DNA of 64,000 bases. Origin: Kuafuiihalomonas sp050331295 (GTDB lineage: Bacteria > Myxococcota > Kuafuiibacteriia > Kuafuiibacteriales > Kuafuiibacteriaceae). The notes beneath the pieces are model-generated. The model was not told the origin of the DNA. It saw nothing but the letters and a program-made list of their open reading frames with translations, and made no database searches. The first letter of the stretch is position 1; each line of letters begins with the position of its first letter. Made by a program: the position numbers and the translations under genes. Positions 53,612 through 62,723 of this stretch are shown one piece after another. The stretch covers positions 248,001 to 312,000 of the forward strand of contig JBHJGZ010000003.1 in NCBI GenBank assembly GCA_050331295.1, given 5' to 3'.

Positions 53612-56600
53612 GTGAAACCGTGCGGCGCGATGAAGACGAGAGCAACGGCCCACCTGTCTCTACTGCTGCTCGTCTCGTCGTGTGCGAGCACGCCTTCGGG
53701 AGGCGGCGAGGGCACGAGCCCCGGACCCGAGTACGCGCCGGTGCCGGCGAGCATCACGACGCCCAACCAGAGGCAGACACGGCTGGGGCGACTCGCGTTC
53801 TTCGATGGGATGCCCGACGGTGCGACGACCCGAAAGGTCTTCGACCACCTCGACTTTCTGCGGGGGGTGCGAGCGTTCCTGGACGGGCTGCCCATCGCGT
53901 CCCTGGAGGCCATGCGGCGCGGTCTCCATGACGTCGGTTGCGTCGACGGAACGGTCGGGATCTTCGAAACGCGGATGGATGCCAAGTCCCTGTTTCTGAC
54001 GGCCAACACCGAGACGGTGTACGCAGTGACATGGCTGGACGTGAGCGAGGGGCCGATGGTGGTCGAAAGCCCACCCAACACGCTGGGTATCCTCGACGAT
54101 GCGTGGTTCGGATACGTTGCCGATCTCGGCAACGCCGGGCCCGACCGAGGCAAGGGCGGCAAGTACCTCGTGCTCCCGCCGGACTACGATGGTGAGACGC
54201 CGGACGGCTACTACACCGTCCGCTCGCGCACCTACGGCAACTGGCTGATCTGGCGCGGTTTTCTGGTCCGCGGGAGCCCCCGGCCGGCCGTCCGGGCCAT
54301 GAAGAAGGCGATTCGGGTCTATCCACTTAGCCGAGCCGAGGCGCCTCCGAAGCAGCAGTTCGTCAACCTGTCCGGTCGGGCGTTCAACACCATTCACGCC
54401 AACGATTTCACGTTCTTCGAAGAGGTGCACGCCGTTCTTCAGCGCGAGCCGGTCGACGGCCTGGATCCGGAATGGCTCGCGGCGTTGGCGTCCATCGGGA
54501 TCGAGAAGGGACGACCATTCGAGCCCGACGACCGGCTGCGCGCGATCCTGACCGAGGCGGCGACGGTCGGCAACGCCACGGCGCGGGCCCTGGTTTTTCG
54601 CAGCCGCGACGAGGAGGCGTTCTTCTTCGACAACAGCGAGTGGAAGACGGGCTTCATCGGCGGGAGCCACGAGTTCGTCCGCGACGGCGCCCGTCTGCTC
54701 GATGGGCGCAGTCTCTTCTTCTACTATGCCACCGGTATCACGCCCGCGATGTCGACGAAGATGATCGGCGTCGGCTCCCAGTACGCTGGCGTGATGCTCG
54801 ATTCCAATGGAGACCCCTTCGACGGCAGCCAGACCTATCGCGTGGTGCTGCCTCCCGACGTCCCCGTGAAAGACTTCTGGTCGTTCGTGCTCTACGACAA
54901 TCAGACGCGGTCGATGCTGCAGACCGACGCTCGATTCCCGAGCATCAACAGCCTGGGACGGGTCGCCAAGGATGCCGATGGATCGACGTCGATCTTCTTC
55001 GGCCCGAAGCTTCCAGCGGGCGCGAAGCGCTCGAACTGGATCCAGACCGTGCCGGGGAAGGGCTACTCGGTGATTCTTCGGCTGTACGGTCCGCTGCAGC
55101 CCTGGTTCGACAGGGCTTGGAAGCCCGGGGAGGTCGAGCTCCTGAGCGAGGTGCCAGCCGTCTCGGCGGGCGGTCGCGCGCCGAAGATGGCAACAGACGT
55201 TCCGGCGACGATCACGACGCCATCGAAGGTCGAGACGCGAATCGGAACCCTGGAGTTCTTCGACGGCGTTCCCACGAAGGAAACGACCCGTATTCTGTAC
55301 GACAACCTCGATTTCCTGCGCGGAGTCGAGACGTTCCTCACCGGGGTCCCGTTCGCCAGCCTCCACGCGGTGCTCGAGGGCTGGAGCCAGGTCGGTCTCG
55401 ATCGCAACGGAGCGGTGGGCATCACGGAGTCGCTGATGGATGCGCACCTCCTGTACCTCACTGCGAATACCGAGAGCGTCTACGTCATGACGCCGCTCGA
55501 TCTGAGCGGGGGTCCCGTCGTGGTCCACAGCCCGCCCAACGCGCTCGGCATGGTCAACGACCACTTCTTCCGCTACGTCGCCGACCTGGGCAACGCCGGG
55601 CCCGACCGGGGCCAGGGCGGCACCTACGTGTTCCTTCCTCCGGGCTACGAAGGAGACGTACCGGAGGACACCTTCGCCTTTCGGTCCCAGACCCTGCGCA
55701 ACGTCCTGTTCTGGCGCGGGTTTCTGGTGGACGGAGATCCCGGTCCCGCCGTGAGGATGGCCAAGGAACGGATCGAGGTCCATCCTCTGGGTGAAGCGGC
55801 CGCCCCGAGCATGCGCTTCGTCGACGTTTCCGGTCGGAGCCACAATACCATCCACCCCAACGATCTCGGCTTCTACGCCGAGCTGGCCGAAGTGCTCGGC
55901 GAGGAGCCGTCGGCTGCGCTGTCCCCCGAGCTCCTCGGCCTCTACGCGGCGATCGGAATTCGGAAGGGCCAGCCCTTCTCTCCCGACGCCCGGATGCGCA
56001 CCATCCTGGAGGAGGCAGTCGCCGTTGGGACCGCGACGGCGCGGGCGCTCTCGTTTCGGCCCCGCGATCCACGCGCGTACGTCTACGAAGACTCGGGGTG
56101 GTTCACACCCTTCCTCGGCGGGAATCACGAGTTCAAGCGAAGGTCGGGGCCCACGGATCTCGATGCGCGGACCATGTTCCACTTTCCGTACACCGCGGTC
56201 TCGCCGGCGATGGCGATCGAGAAGGTCGGAGTCGGTTCGCAGTACGCGGTCGCGGCCACGGACGCGAAGGGGCGCGCCCTCGACGGGACGCGAACCTATC
56301 GGATCAAGCTGCCGCCCGGCATCCCGGCCCAGAACTTCTGGTCGTTCGTCGTCTACGACCTTCAGACCCGCTCCCTGCTGCAGACACCGAGCACGACGCA
56401 GCCCAGCTTGAGCTCCCAGATGGATCCCGGGCCGATGGTCGGTGACGACGGTTCGGTCAACGTCTTCTTCGCTCCCTCGCCTCCGAAGGGCCAGGAGAGA
56501 AACTGGATCCCAACCGTTCCCGGCAAGAGCTGGTTCGTCGTCTTGCGGATCTACGGTCCGCTTCAGCCCTGGTTCGACCGGTCGTGGAGGCCGGGGGAGA

Positions 56601-56647
56601 TCGAGGAGGTTCGAGCCTCAGAGGCCGGAGGACCGGGCGCTGAATAA
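53612..56647 (+). CDS. Tandem DUF1254-DUF1214 lipoprotein
   Basis: A 1011-residue lipoprotein with a signal sequence ending LLLLVSSCAST (lipobox VSSC). It is two copies of the same about 480-residue unit, each DUF1254 followed by DUF1214. Copy 1 has GRLAFFDGMPDGATTRKVFD, NTETVYAVTWLDVSEGPMVV, PVKDFWSFVLYDNQTRSMLQ and PLQPWFDRAWKPGE; copy 2 repeats these as GTLEFFDGVPTKETTRILYD, NTESVYVMTPLDLSGGPVVV, PAQNFWSFVVYDLQTRSLLQ and PLQPWFDRSWRPGE. Single-unit forms are normal. A GTG start (53612) follows GGAGGG; an ATG at 53630 is possible. Function unknown; periplasmic or surface. Confidence 0.88.
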   Translation: MKPCGAMKTRATAHLSLLLLVSSCASTPSGGGEGTSPGPEYAPVPASITTPNQRQTRLGRLAFFDGMPDGATTRKVFDHLDFLRGVRAFLDGLPIASLEAMRRGLHDVGCVDGTVGIFETRMDAKSLFLTANTETVYAVTWLDVSEGPMVVESPPNTLGILDDAWFGYVADLGNAGPDRGKGGKYLVLPPDYDGETPDGYYTVRSRTYGNWLIWRGFLVRGSPRPAVRAMKKAIRVYPLSRAEAPPKQQFVNLSGRAFNTIHANDFTFFEEVHAVLQREPVDGLDPEWLAALASIGIEKGRPFEPDDRLRAILTEAATVGNATARALVFRSRDEEAFFFDNSEWKTGFIGGSHEFVRDGARLLDGRSLFFYYATGITPAMSTKMIGVGSQYAGVMLDSNGDPFDGSQTYRVVLPPDVPVKDFWSFVLYDNQTRSMLQTDARFPSINSLGRVAKDADGSTSIFFGPKLPAGAKRSNWIQTVPGKGYSVILRLYGPLQPWFDRAWKPGEVELLSEVPAVSAGGRAPKMATDVPATITTPSKVETRIGTLEFFDGVPTKETTRILYDNLDFLRGVETFLTGVPFASLHAVLEGWSQVGLDRNGAVGITESLMDAHLLYLTANTESVYVMTPLDLSGGPVVVHSPPNALGMVNDHFFRYVADLGNAGPDRGQGGTYVFLPPGYEGDVPEDTFAFRSQTLRNVLFWRGFLVDGDPGPAVRMAKERIEVHPLGEAAAPSMRFVDVSGRSHNTIHPNDLGFYAELAEVLGEEPSAALSPELLGLYAAIGIRKGQPFSPDARMRTILEEAVAVGTATARALSFRPRDPRAYVYEDSGWFTPFLGGNHEFKRRSGPTDLDARTMFHFPYTAVSPAMAIEKVGVGSQYAVAATDAKGRALDGTRTYRIKLPPGIPAQNFWSFVVYDLQTRSLLQTPSTTQPSLSSQMDPGPMVGDDGSVNVFFAPSPPKGQERNWIPTVPGKSWFVVLRIYGPLQPWFDRSWRPGEIEEVRASEAGGPGAE

Positions 56648-56819
56648 TGGGCCATAATCGTCACCCGAGGCGGTGGAGCCTGGAGCCAAGAAGCCTACCT
56701 CAGAGCCTCGAACACACGCCGGAACGATCAGTTCGGCTCTTCTGTAGCGTTGGACGGTGACATTTTGGCGGTCGGCGCCGTCCGCGAAGCCAGCAACGCG
56801 ACGGGCGTGAACCGAAACG

Positions 56820-57308
56820 GTGAAGCGGGATCGATTCGGCGAGGATGCACCCCCGCTTCTCGAGGAGGTGCTCGACGAGCTCAATGCGCTCCGGTCGACC
56901 TTCAACGAGAAGCGGCGAGCCTCCGGACTCCTGTTTGCGACCGCCCAGGGCGGATTCCGAAGCAGGAACGGGCTGCGGAAACCGTTCCTCGACAAGCACG
57001 CCGGCATCACCAAGCGGTTCACTCCGCACGGGTGTCGGCGGACTAGGGCCAAGTTGTACTGCAGAACGGCGGGGACTCGGATGGCGATGGACATCGCCGG
57101 CCACGTCACCGACGCCATGCACCGGCACTACACGCCGCTCAGCGCAAGCGGAGAAGGCCGAAGCCGGACGTCTGGCGTTTGCGCGGTTGAGACTGATTGG
57201 GGGCGGAGCAGAAGCAGAAACCGGGACCCGAACCGTGACCCCGGACAACAAGGAGGAGAAGGCGTCCGCTCCGTAGTCGAGATTACGCAAGCCGAAGGCG
57301 CGCAGTGA
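56820..57308 (+). pseudogene. Tyrosine recombinase (integrase) C-terminal relic next to tRNA-Val
   Basis: The last third of a phage/island integrase: RFTPHGCRRTRAKLYCR (HxxR box), MAMDIAGHVTDAMHRHYTPL (second His and catalytic Tyr). The N-terminal arm-binding and core domains and the first catalytic Arg are missing, and an in-frame stop lies just before 56820. It points toward the tRNA gene 60 bases away, the usual arrangement of an island integrase at its tRNA attachment site. After the Tyr the frame continues with degraded sequence. Confidence 0.82.
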
Positions 57309-57331
57309 GGCGAAGTCGAACGTAGAGCGGT

Positions 57332-57352
57332 CGGCCGGACATGTGCCGGCCG
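57332..57352. terminator. GC-rich hairpin downstream of tRNA-Val
   Basis: CGGCCGG (57332-57338), loop ACATGTG, CCGGCCG (57346-57352): a perfect 7-base-pair stem. It lies 13 bases beyond the tRNA 3' end on the minus strand, but no T-run follows, so it may stop transcription weakly, protect the 3' end, or belong to the integrated element. Confidence 0.4.
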
Positions 57353-57365
57353 GGTTCCGCAAGCA

Positions 57366-57440
<75 letters not shown>

Positions 57441-57684
57441 TGGCCGACCAGGCGCCCTGCGCGGTCGGACTTGGAGACGTGCCAGAATCTGCGGCGGAAG
57501 GAAAGTCAGGAAAGCGGAGACGAGGCCCAGGACCGCGGGACCGGGACCGAACTCCGGGATTTCGGCCCATCCACCAGGGGCTTCGGACGGGAGAAGGGGC
57601 TCGAACCCGGGTGCGCCGAGGCCAATGCGGCACGCAGGGCAAAAATGTCGCGTCTCGCGCTGGATAGCTGGCTAACCTCGAGCC

Positions 57685-58575
57685 GTGGGCGCTGGGCACC
57701 ACCATCACGTGAACGAATCCCGCACGTTCTGGGCAGCCGTCCTGACGGCGGCCTTCATGCTGGCGGAGGCGGCTGGCGGTTGGCTGTCCGGGTCCCTGGC
57801 GCTTCTGGCCGACGCCGCCCACATGATGACCGACAGTGTGTCCCTCGGGCTGGCCTGGTACGCGTTCCGGCTCAGCCGGCGTCCGCCCACCGAGCGCCAC
57901 ACCTTCGGCTACGACCGCCTTCAGGTGCTGGTGGCGTTCGGCAATGGCATCGCCATGCTCATCGTGGTCCTCCTCATCGTCGGCCACGCGGTGGAGCGCC
58001 TGTTCGACCCCGTCGCGGTCCTCCCCGGACCCCTCCTCGTCATCGCGGGCCTGGGCTTGGGGGTGAATCTCGTGGCCTTCGGCATTCTGCACGGCGCGGA
58101 CACCACCAATCTGAACGTGCGGGGGGCGCTGCTTCACGTATTGGGTGATCTGTTGGGATCGGTCGCCGCCATCACGTCGGGCGCAGTCATCTGGCTCACC
58201 GGTTTCATGACCATCGATCCCATCCTGAGCGTGTTCGTGGCGACTCTCCTCGCCCGGAGCGCGATCGCTCTGGTGCGAGACTCCGGGCGGATCCTTCTCG
58301 AAGCGGTTCCGCTCCACCTGGACATCGCCGAGGTGCGGCAGGATCTCGAGGCCCACATCGACCATGTGGTGAGCATCCACCACGTTCATGCGTGGTGCCT
58401 GACCCAGGAGCGACACATGGTCACGCTTCACGCCCAGGTGAAAGACGCAAACCATCGAGACAGCGTGGCGGCGCTGATCAAGGAACGGCTCCGTCGAGAG
58501 TTCGGCATCGCCCATGCGACCGTCGAGGTCGAGCTCGTTCGAGAGGTCGAGCCGGTCAAAAACTGTGCAGGCTAG
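57685..58575 (+). CDS. Cation diffusion facilitator (zinc-type, CzcD/ZitB-like)
   Basis: A 296-residue inner-membrane metal/proton antiporter. Six helices; the first transport site is in ADAAHMMTDSVSLGLAWY and the second in LHVLGDLLGSVAAI, giving the HD/HD zinc site. The cytoplasmic C-terminal domain (VVSIHHVHAWCLTQERHMVT) has the His/Cys residues that bind regulatory zinc. The start GTG at 57685 adds a His-rich leader (GHHHH); a GTG at 57709 is possible. It exports Zn2+ and similar ions. Confidence 0.9.
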   Translation: MGAGHHHHVNESRTFWAAVLTAAFMLAEAAGGWLSGSLALLADAAHMMTDSVSLGLAWYAFRLSRRPPTERHTFGYDRLQVLVAFGNGIAMLIVVLLIVGHAVERLFDPVAVLPGPLLVIAGLGLGVNLVAFGILHGADTTNLNVRGALLHVLGDLLGSVAAITSGAVIWLTGFMTIDPILSVFVATLLARSAIALVRDSGRILLEAVPLHLDIAEVRQDLEAHIDHVVSIHHVHAWCLTQERHMVTLHAQVKDANHRDSVAALIKERLRREFGIAHATVEVELVREVEPVKNCAG

Positions 58576-59210
58576 CCGGCGCGACCCGGCTCGGTGGGCA
58601 CCGTCATCCCGTCGTGGAAGGTTGCGTACAGAGCACCCGATGCGCCGGCCCAGACCGCGTGACATCCTCCATGAAGAACCTTGAGGTCGCCCGGCAGGAG
58701 CGTGGTGCCGTCGCTCATCATGATGCTTCCCTGAAGCACGTAGGTGGCCTCTCGGCCATGGTGTCGATGCTCGGGAAACGACGCGCCCGGCGCGAACCGC
58801 ACCAGACCGGCTTCGGCTCCGGCGAGACGCGAGCCTGGAACGAAGTGCACGAAGCTCACTCCAGGAACCGCCGTGGGCTGCCATCGCTCTCGGCTGTCCA
58901 CCCGACCGAGCGCCTCCAGCATGGCGGCCTCCTCGAGATCGAAAAGCTGCATGAGCTCGTCCAGGAACGGAAGGAAGGCGCCGACCCCTTCCATCGACTG
59001 TTCCAACCGTCTCGCGCCGTCGTCGCAAGTCCGAGGGTCAAAGGCATCTCCGTTGTCGGCCGCGCCCCAAACCTGGTCGAGGCTGCCTTGGATCGCAGCC
59101 AATTCGGCTCTGAGTCGGGCGTCCATCTCCAGTCGCCTCTCCACCGCACGTCGCGCCTCCGGTTCGAGCTCCCCGAGCGCGTATTCCGTGAGCAGCTCGG
59201 CGTCCGTCAC
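58572..59210 (-). CDS. ChrR-like cupin anti-sigma factor
   Basis: A 212-residue protein: an N-terminal helical anti-sigma region (ELLTEYALGELEPEARRAVE) and a C-terminal cupin (GLVRFAPGASFPEHRHHGRE, ATYVLQGSIMMSDG) with metal-binding His and Glu. In ChrR the anti-sigma domain binds zinc through His/Cys residues; here the first 60 residues lack them, so it seems a zinc-free variant. GTG start overlaps the sigma gene stop as GTGA. It should hold the ECF sigma factor until the cupin senses a signal such as singlet oxygen or peroxide products. Confidence 0.83.
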   Translation of the reverse strand: MTDAELLTEYALGELEPEARRAVERRLEMDARLRAELAAIQGSLDQVWGAADNGDAFDPRTCDDGARRLEQSMEGVGAFLPFLDELMQLFDLEEAAMLEALGRVDSRERWQPTAVPGVSFVHFVPGSRLAGAEAGLVRFAPGASFPEHRHHGREATYVLQGSIMMSDGTTLLPGDLKVLHGGCHAVWAGASGALYATFHDGMTVPTEPGRAG

Positions 59211-59791
59211 GATCTTCTCTCCTCTCCCAGGACCGCGCGCAGTCGCGCCAAGGCCCGATGCACCCGTGCTTTCAAGGTACCCACCGGAACACCTTCGACA
59301 TCCGCGGCTTCTTTCATGGTGAGGCCCTGAACATAGGTCAATTGCAGCGCGTGTCGCTGATCGGCAGTGAGCTCGGCCAGCATGCTGGGAATCCGCATGG
59401 CATCTGGCCACGCCGACACGAGGTCGTCCGAGGCCTGGCCCTCCACGACCTCGTCTCGAATGGTCTCACGATTTCTCAGATCCTTCCGAAGCCGGTCGAT
59501 CAGGCGGCTGCGCAAGATGGTCACCAGCCAAGCCCGAACCGGGCCCCGCTCCGGATCGAAGCGCCGCACCCGGCGCCAGGCTTCCATGAACACCTCGTGA
59601 ACGAGATCAACCGCGTGGTCGCCATGCGACAGCCGTCGGCGGGCCATGGACAAGAGAAGCGGAGCATGACGCCGGTAGAGAACGCCGAAGGCCACTCGGT
59701 CGCCGCGCTGAGCCTGGGAAACCAACACGCCATCATCGGCGTCGCCTCCGGCTCTGGGCGGAGCCGTCGCCATCTTGAGCCGCCCCGCCAT
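59207..59791 (-). CDS. ECF-type RNA polymerase sigma factor (ChrR-partner)
   Basis: A 194-residue sigma factor with region 2 (FGVLYRRHAPLLLSMARRRL, HAVDLVHEVFMEAWRRVRRF) and region 4 (LQLTYVQGLTMKEAADVEGV, VGTLKARVHRALARLR). It is followed by its ChrR-like partner in a GTGA-coupled pair, the standard layout of photooxidative-stress sigma factors. The start is uncertain: ATG 59791 is used, but 59836 or 59773 are also possible because no clear ribosome site is seen. Confidence 0.88.
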   Translation of the reverse strand: MAGRLKMATAPPRAGGDADDGVLVSQAQRGDRVAFGVLYRRHAPLLLSMARRRLSHGDHAVDLVHEVFMEAWRRVRRFDPERGPVRAWLVTILRSRLIDRLRKDLRNRETIRDEVVEGQASDDLVSAWPDAMRIPSMLAELTADQRHALQLTYVQGLTMKEAADVEGVPVGTLKARVHRALARLRAVLGEERRS

Positions 59792-59917
59792 GAAGGGGAC
59801 ACTAATCCTCCCGGCTTCCGATGCATAGTCGCTCATGAACTGCGGACACGCGAACGGTGGAGCCCGGAACGTCATCGCGAGGTCGAACCGAAGTGAGTCG
59901 AGGGATAGCCTCCTCCC

Positions 59918-60754
59918 ATGAAACTCGCGTGGGTGACATGTCGCGCCCTGCCCGAAGCCGACGAGGACGAGCCCGAGGGAATCGAAGCGCTTCGGAACGC
60001 TGGCCACCATGTCACGGTCGCGGCTTGGGACGATGCCGGCGTGGTCTGGTCGGAATTCGACGCATGCCTCATTCGGTCGACCTGGAACTACGCCCGCCAA
60101 GTGGACGCGTTTAAGACCTGGCTCACGAAGGTGGAAAAGGTGAGCGAAGTGTACAATCCGCCTTCGGTCATTCGGTGGAATCTCGACAAGAGATACTTGT
60201 TGGCGCTGAGGTCCCGCGGGATCCAGGTACTGGACACGGAGTGCTGCGAGCCCGGAGATTCGGTCTCGAACCGGGCACGCCAGCGAGCCTGGGACCAGGT
60301 GGTGGTCAAGCCTGCGGTGGGAGCGGGGTCATGGCGGACTCAGCGCTTTTCGAACCTCGACGAGGCCGACGCGTTCGGTCGGAGCTTCACCCGTCCCTTC
60401 CTCGTTCAGCCCGTCTATCCCGCGTTCGAGGACCCCGGCGAGCGATGTCTGGTTTGGGTCGATGGCGTCTGGAGTCACGCGGTGGACAAGCGACCTCGTT
60501 TTCATGGCGAGGACGAGTCGGTGCGGCTGGGCTCACCCCCGTCGCGGGAGGAGCTGGCATTCGGAGACCGGGTCCTGGCCTCCAGTCCAGGTCCCCTCCT
60601 GTACGCGCGGCTGGATCTCATCCATACCGACGCCGGCCCTCGGCTCTCCGAGCTGGAACTCATCGAGCCCTCCCTGTTCTGGTTTCTCGGGGGTCCGGCG
60701 CGACGCGCCCTCGACCGTCTGGTCCAAGCCCTCGGTACCGGTACGCGTCCATAG
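59918..60754 (+). CDS. ATP-grasp domain protein
   Basis: A 278-residue enzyme of the RimK/glutathione-synthase-like ATP-grasp superfamily. DACLIRSTWNYARQVDAFKT with NPPSVIRWNLDKRYLLAL is the substrate-side domain; QVVVKPAVGAGSWRTQ the ATP-binding Lys and Gly loop; and RLSELELIEPSLFWFL the catalytic metal site. Uncharacterised members form amide bonds. It is divergent from the ECF sigma/ChrR pair. The 12-base gap to the next gene, which is on the other strand, rules out an operon there. Confidence 0.85.
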   Translation: MKLAWVTCRALPEADEDEPEGIEALRNAGHHVTVAAWDDAGVVWSEFDACLIRSTWNYARQVDAFKTWLTKVEKVSEVYNPPSVIRWNLDKRYLLALRSRGIQVLDTECCEPGDSVSNRARQRAWDQVVVKPAVGAGSWRTQRFSNLDEADAFGRSFTRPFLVQPVYPAFEDPGERCLVWVDGVWSHAVDKRPRFHGEDESVRLGSPPSREELAFGDRVLASSPGPLLYARLDLIHTDAGPRLSELELIEPSLFWFLGGPARRALDRLVQALGTGTRP

Positions 60755-60765
60755 GCTTTGGCGCG

Positions 60766-61083
60766 TCAGTCCAGGACACACCCGAAACGGTCGCCGACGA
60801 ACCGAGCCGAGGCACCCCACAGGAAGAACGCAGTGGTCCGGACCCGCTTTTGTTCATGGTCGACGGAGAAGGTCGCGACGTCCGGCTCTTCCGCTGTGTA
60901 CCTCCGACAGAAGGCTTCGTCCTGCTCCATGACGAAGATGCAGGAGCACACCTCCTTGGCTCGGTACGCGGTGACCAACTCGAGATCGTTGGCTCGATAT
61001 CCCGGTTTTTGGCAGGCCGAAATGAAGACGATGGCGATCGACGTGAACGCTGCCATCTTGCCCGCGGACCGACGCTGATTCAT
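60766..61083 (-). CDS. Small Cys-containing lipoprotein
   Basis: A 105-residue lipoprotein. Signal MAAFTSIAIVFISACQKPG with lipobox ISAC, then AYRAKEVCSCIFVMEQDEAF and a C-terminal strand-rich part. The CSC pair and later Cys residues may form a disulfide. The start overlaps the stop of the upstream serine hydrolase gene as ATGA, so the two are coupled. Family not recognised; I infer a periplasmic accessory of that hydrolase. Confidence 0.72.
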   Translation of the reverse strand: MNQRRSAGKMAAFTSIAIVFISACQKPGYRANDLELVTAYRAKEVCSCIFVMEQDEAFCRRYTAEEPDVATFSVDHEQKRVRTTAFFLWGASARFVGDRFGCVLD

Positions 61084-62612
61084 GGCACCACCTCCGCCAG
61101 CTCGAGAGCCAACGCCAGCAGTCGATCCCGGTCGATCCGGTTGCCGGCGCCGCGGTCCTCCCCGAACCGCACCAGGACGGTTTGCCGAGATGGGATCACC
61201 CATAACTCTTGGCCCCAATGTCCGCGCGCTGCGAAGGCGTCGTCCGGTGCGGAGGGAAACGGCTTGGGCATCGACACCGCCGGCGCAGCTCGGTTCAGCC
61301 ACCAATGGCGACCCGAAACGTAGGTTGGATCCAGGTCGATGGGATTGCTCAGGTAGGCCTCTACGATCTGCGTGGAGGTCCGCACCCAGCCGTTCGGAAG
61401 AAGCCTTCGGCCTTCGAAACAGCCGTCCTCCAGAAACAGATGGCCAAACCGAGCCATGTCCCGAGGGGGCGCGTAAAACGAACTCGCGGCGGCGTACGTG
61501 CCGCTGCCGTCGCGCTCAAAAACGACGTGCTTCATTCCCAGCGGCTCGAAGAGCACCGACCACGGAAACGAAGGACCATGGACCTGGCTCATGGCGCCCT
61601 GCACCGCCGCCATCATCAGGTTCGTGTCCCCAGAGGAGTAACTCCAGCTGGTTCCGGGCGGATCCCGAAGCGGATGGGACGCGACGAACCGGGCCATGTT
61701 GCCTCGTCCCTCCCCGTACAGCATCGCGATGACCGAGCTGTTCTGAGGCGACTCGTCGCCCTCGTACGTTTCGGTCCAGTCGTACCCGGAGGAGAACTCC
61801 AGCAGATGGAGCACGCGAAGGGACCGCGCGACCGGGAACGGCACGAGGTCGTCGATCCGGTCGTCGAGCCTCACGACCCCTTCGTTGACCGCCACGCCCA
61901 AGAGCGCGGCGGTGACGGTCTTGCTGATGGACCACGTGAGATGAGGCGTCGTCTCGTTGTATCCGTGGTCGTATCCTTCGAACACGATGCGTCCCCGATG
62001 CACGACCAAGAGTCCGTCGGTTCGGTAGCCCGCTTCGGGATCGAATGCATAGGCTCGAAGGCGGCTTTGCGCGGCTGAGAGCAAAGGTCGAACCGCCTCA
62101 GACGCCTGAAGCTCCTTCAAGAAGTCCGGCTCGGACGAAAACGCCAAGCCGCATCGGTCCCCATTGGCGCCGTCGGCCGCGTGAGCCCCATCGACCCGGT
62201 CTCGGTCGGCCACGTCGGGCGCAGCCGCGAAACTGCCGGTTGAGGTCCATGGGCCGACGCCGAGCAGCACCGCGAAGGCGACCGCGGACCGGCCGGAAGC
62301 CGCGAGCGCCATGAGAGATCCATCCACGAAGACAAACGCGAGGGCATCCGGCCATCGATGACCCGATGCTTGAAGCCCGATGGCCGCGGCCACAATCGCC
62401 ACGTGGGGTCCTGCTGCCCTCAGGACCACGGGCCAAACGCGGGTCCTGGAGCCGGGCACGATGGCGAGTCGCCCCACCAGCAAGGGCGGAAGCAATCCCC
62501 ACGCCCCGAGCGCCAACGGTGCAGCCACCATCAGGTCATTGGATGCCCGGCCGACGCCCATGGCCAGGAACAAGACCGCCGCCGATACCCCGCACGCGAC
62601 CAAGAGCACCAT
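61080..62612 (-). CDS. Membrane-anchored serine hydrolase (6-aminohexanoate-hydrolase/class C type)
   Basis: A 510-residue protein with an N-terminal membrane part (about four helices, e.g. VLLVACGVSAAVLFLAMGVG and DALAFVFVDGSLMALAA) and a C-terminal periplasmic serine-beta-lactamase-like domain: LTWSISKTVTAALLGVAV (SISK), LEFSSGYDWTETYEG, SWSYSSGDTNLMMAA (YSS) and ARGHWGQELWVIPS, the set typical of NylB-like esterases/amidases. ATG 62612 is used; the open frame extends further but overlaps the divergent sirtuin start. Coupled to the small lipoprotein downstream. Confidence 0.83.
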   Translation of the reverse strand: MVLLVACGVSAAVLFLAMGVGRASNDLMVAAPLALGAWGLLPPLLVGRLAIVPGSRTRVWPVVLRAAGPHVAIVAAAIGLQASGHRWPDALAFVFVDGSLMALAASGRSAVAFAVLLGVGPWTSTGSFAAAPDVADRDRVDGAHAADGANGDRCGLAFSSEPDFLKELQASEAVRPLLSAAQSRLRAYAFDPEAGYRTDGLLVVHRGRIVFEGYDHGYNETTPHLTWSISKTVTAALLGVAVNEGVVRLDDRIDDLVPFPVARSLRVLHLLEFSSGYDWTETYEGDESPQNSSVIAMLYGEGRGNMARFVASHPLRDPPGTSWSYSSGDTNLMMAAVQGAMSQVHGPSFPWSVLFEPLGMKHVVFERDGSGTYAAASSFYAPPRDMARFGHLFLEDGCFEGRRLLPNGWVRTSTQIVEAYLSNPIDLDPTYVSGRHWWLNRAAPAVSMPKPFPSAPDDAFAARGHWGQELWVIPSRQTVLVRFGEDRGAGNRIDRDRLLALALELAEVVP

Positions 62613-62723
62613 GGAGCGGATGGATGCCGGGGCTGGACCATCCAGGCAAGGCTGCAGGGACCGACCGATCCCGTGTGTGCTGGACCGTGGCTTCCTGGGC
62701 AGGTCCCTCGATATGGTGCAGCG

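Noticed and set aside
53660..56182. 840-codon minus-strand frame across the DUF1254 gene
   Set aside because: Mirror of the coding strand; the plus-strand frame has clear tandem domains and a lipoprotein signal, the minus frame has none.
57570..57640. tRNA-like T-arm (gggctcgaacccgggt) before the CDF gene
   Set aside because: No acceptor stem, D-arm or anticodon arm can be paired with it.
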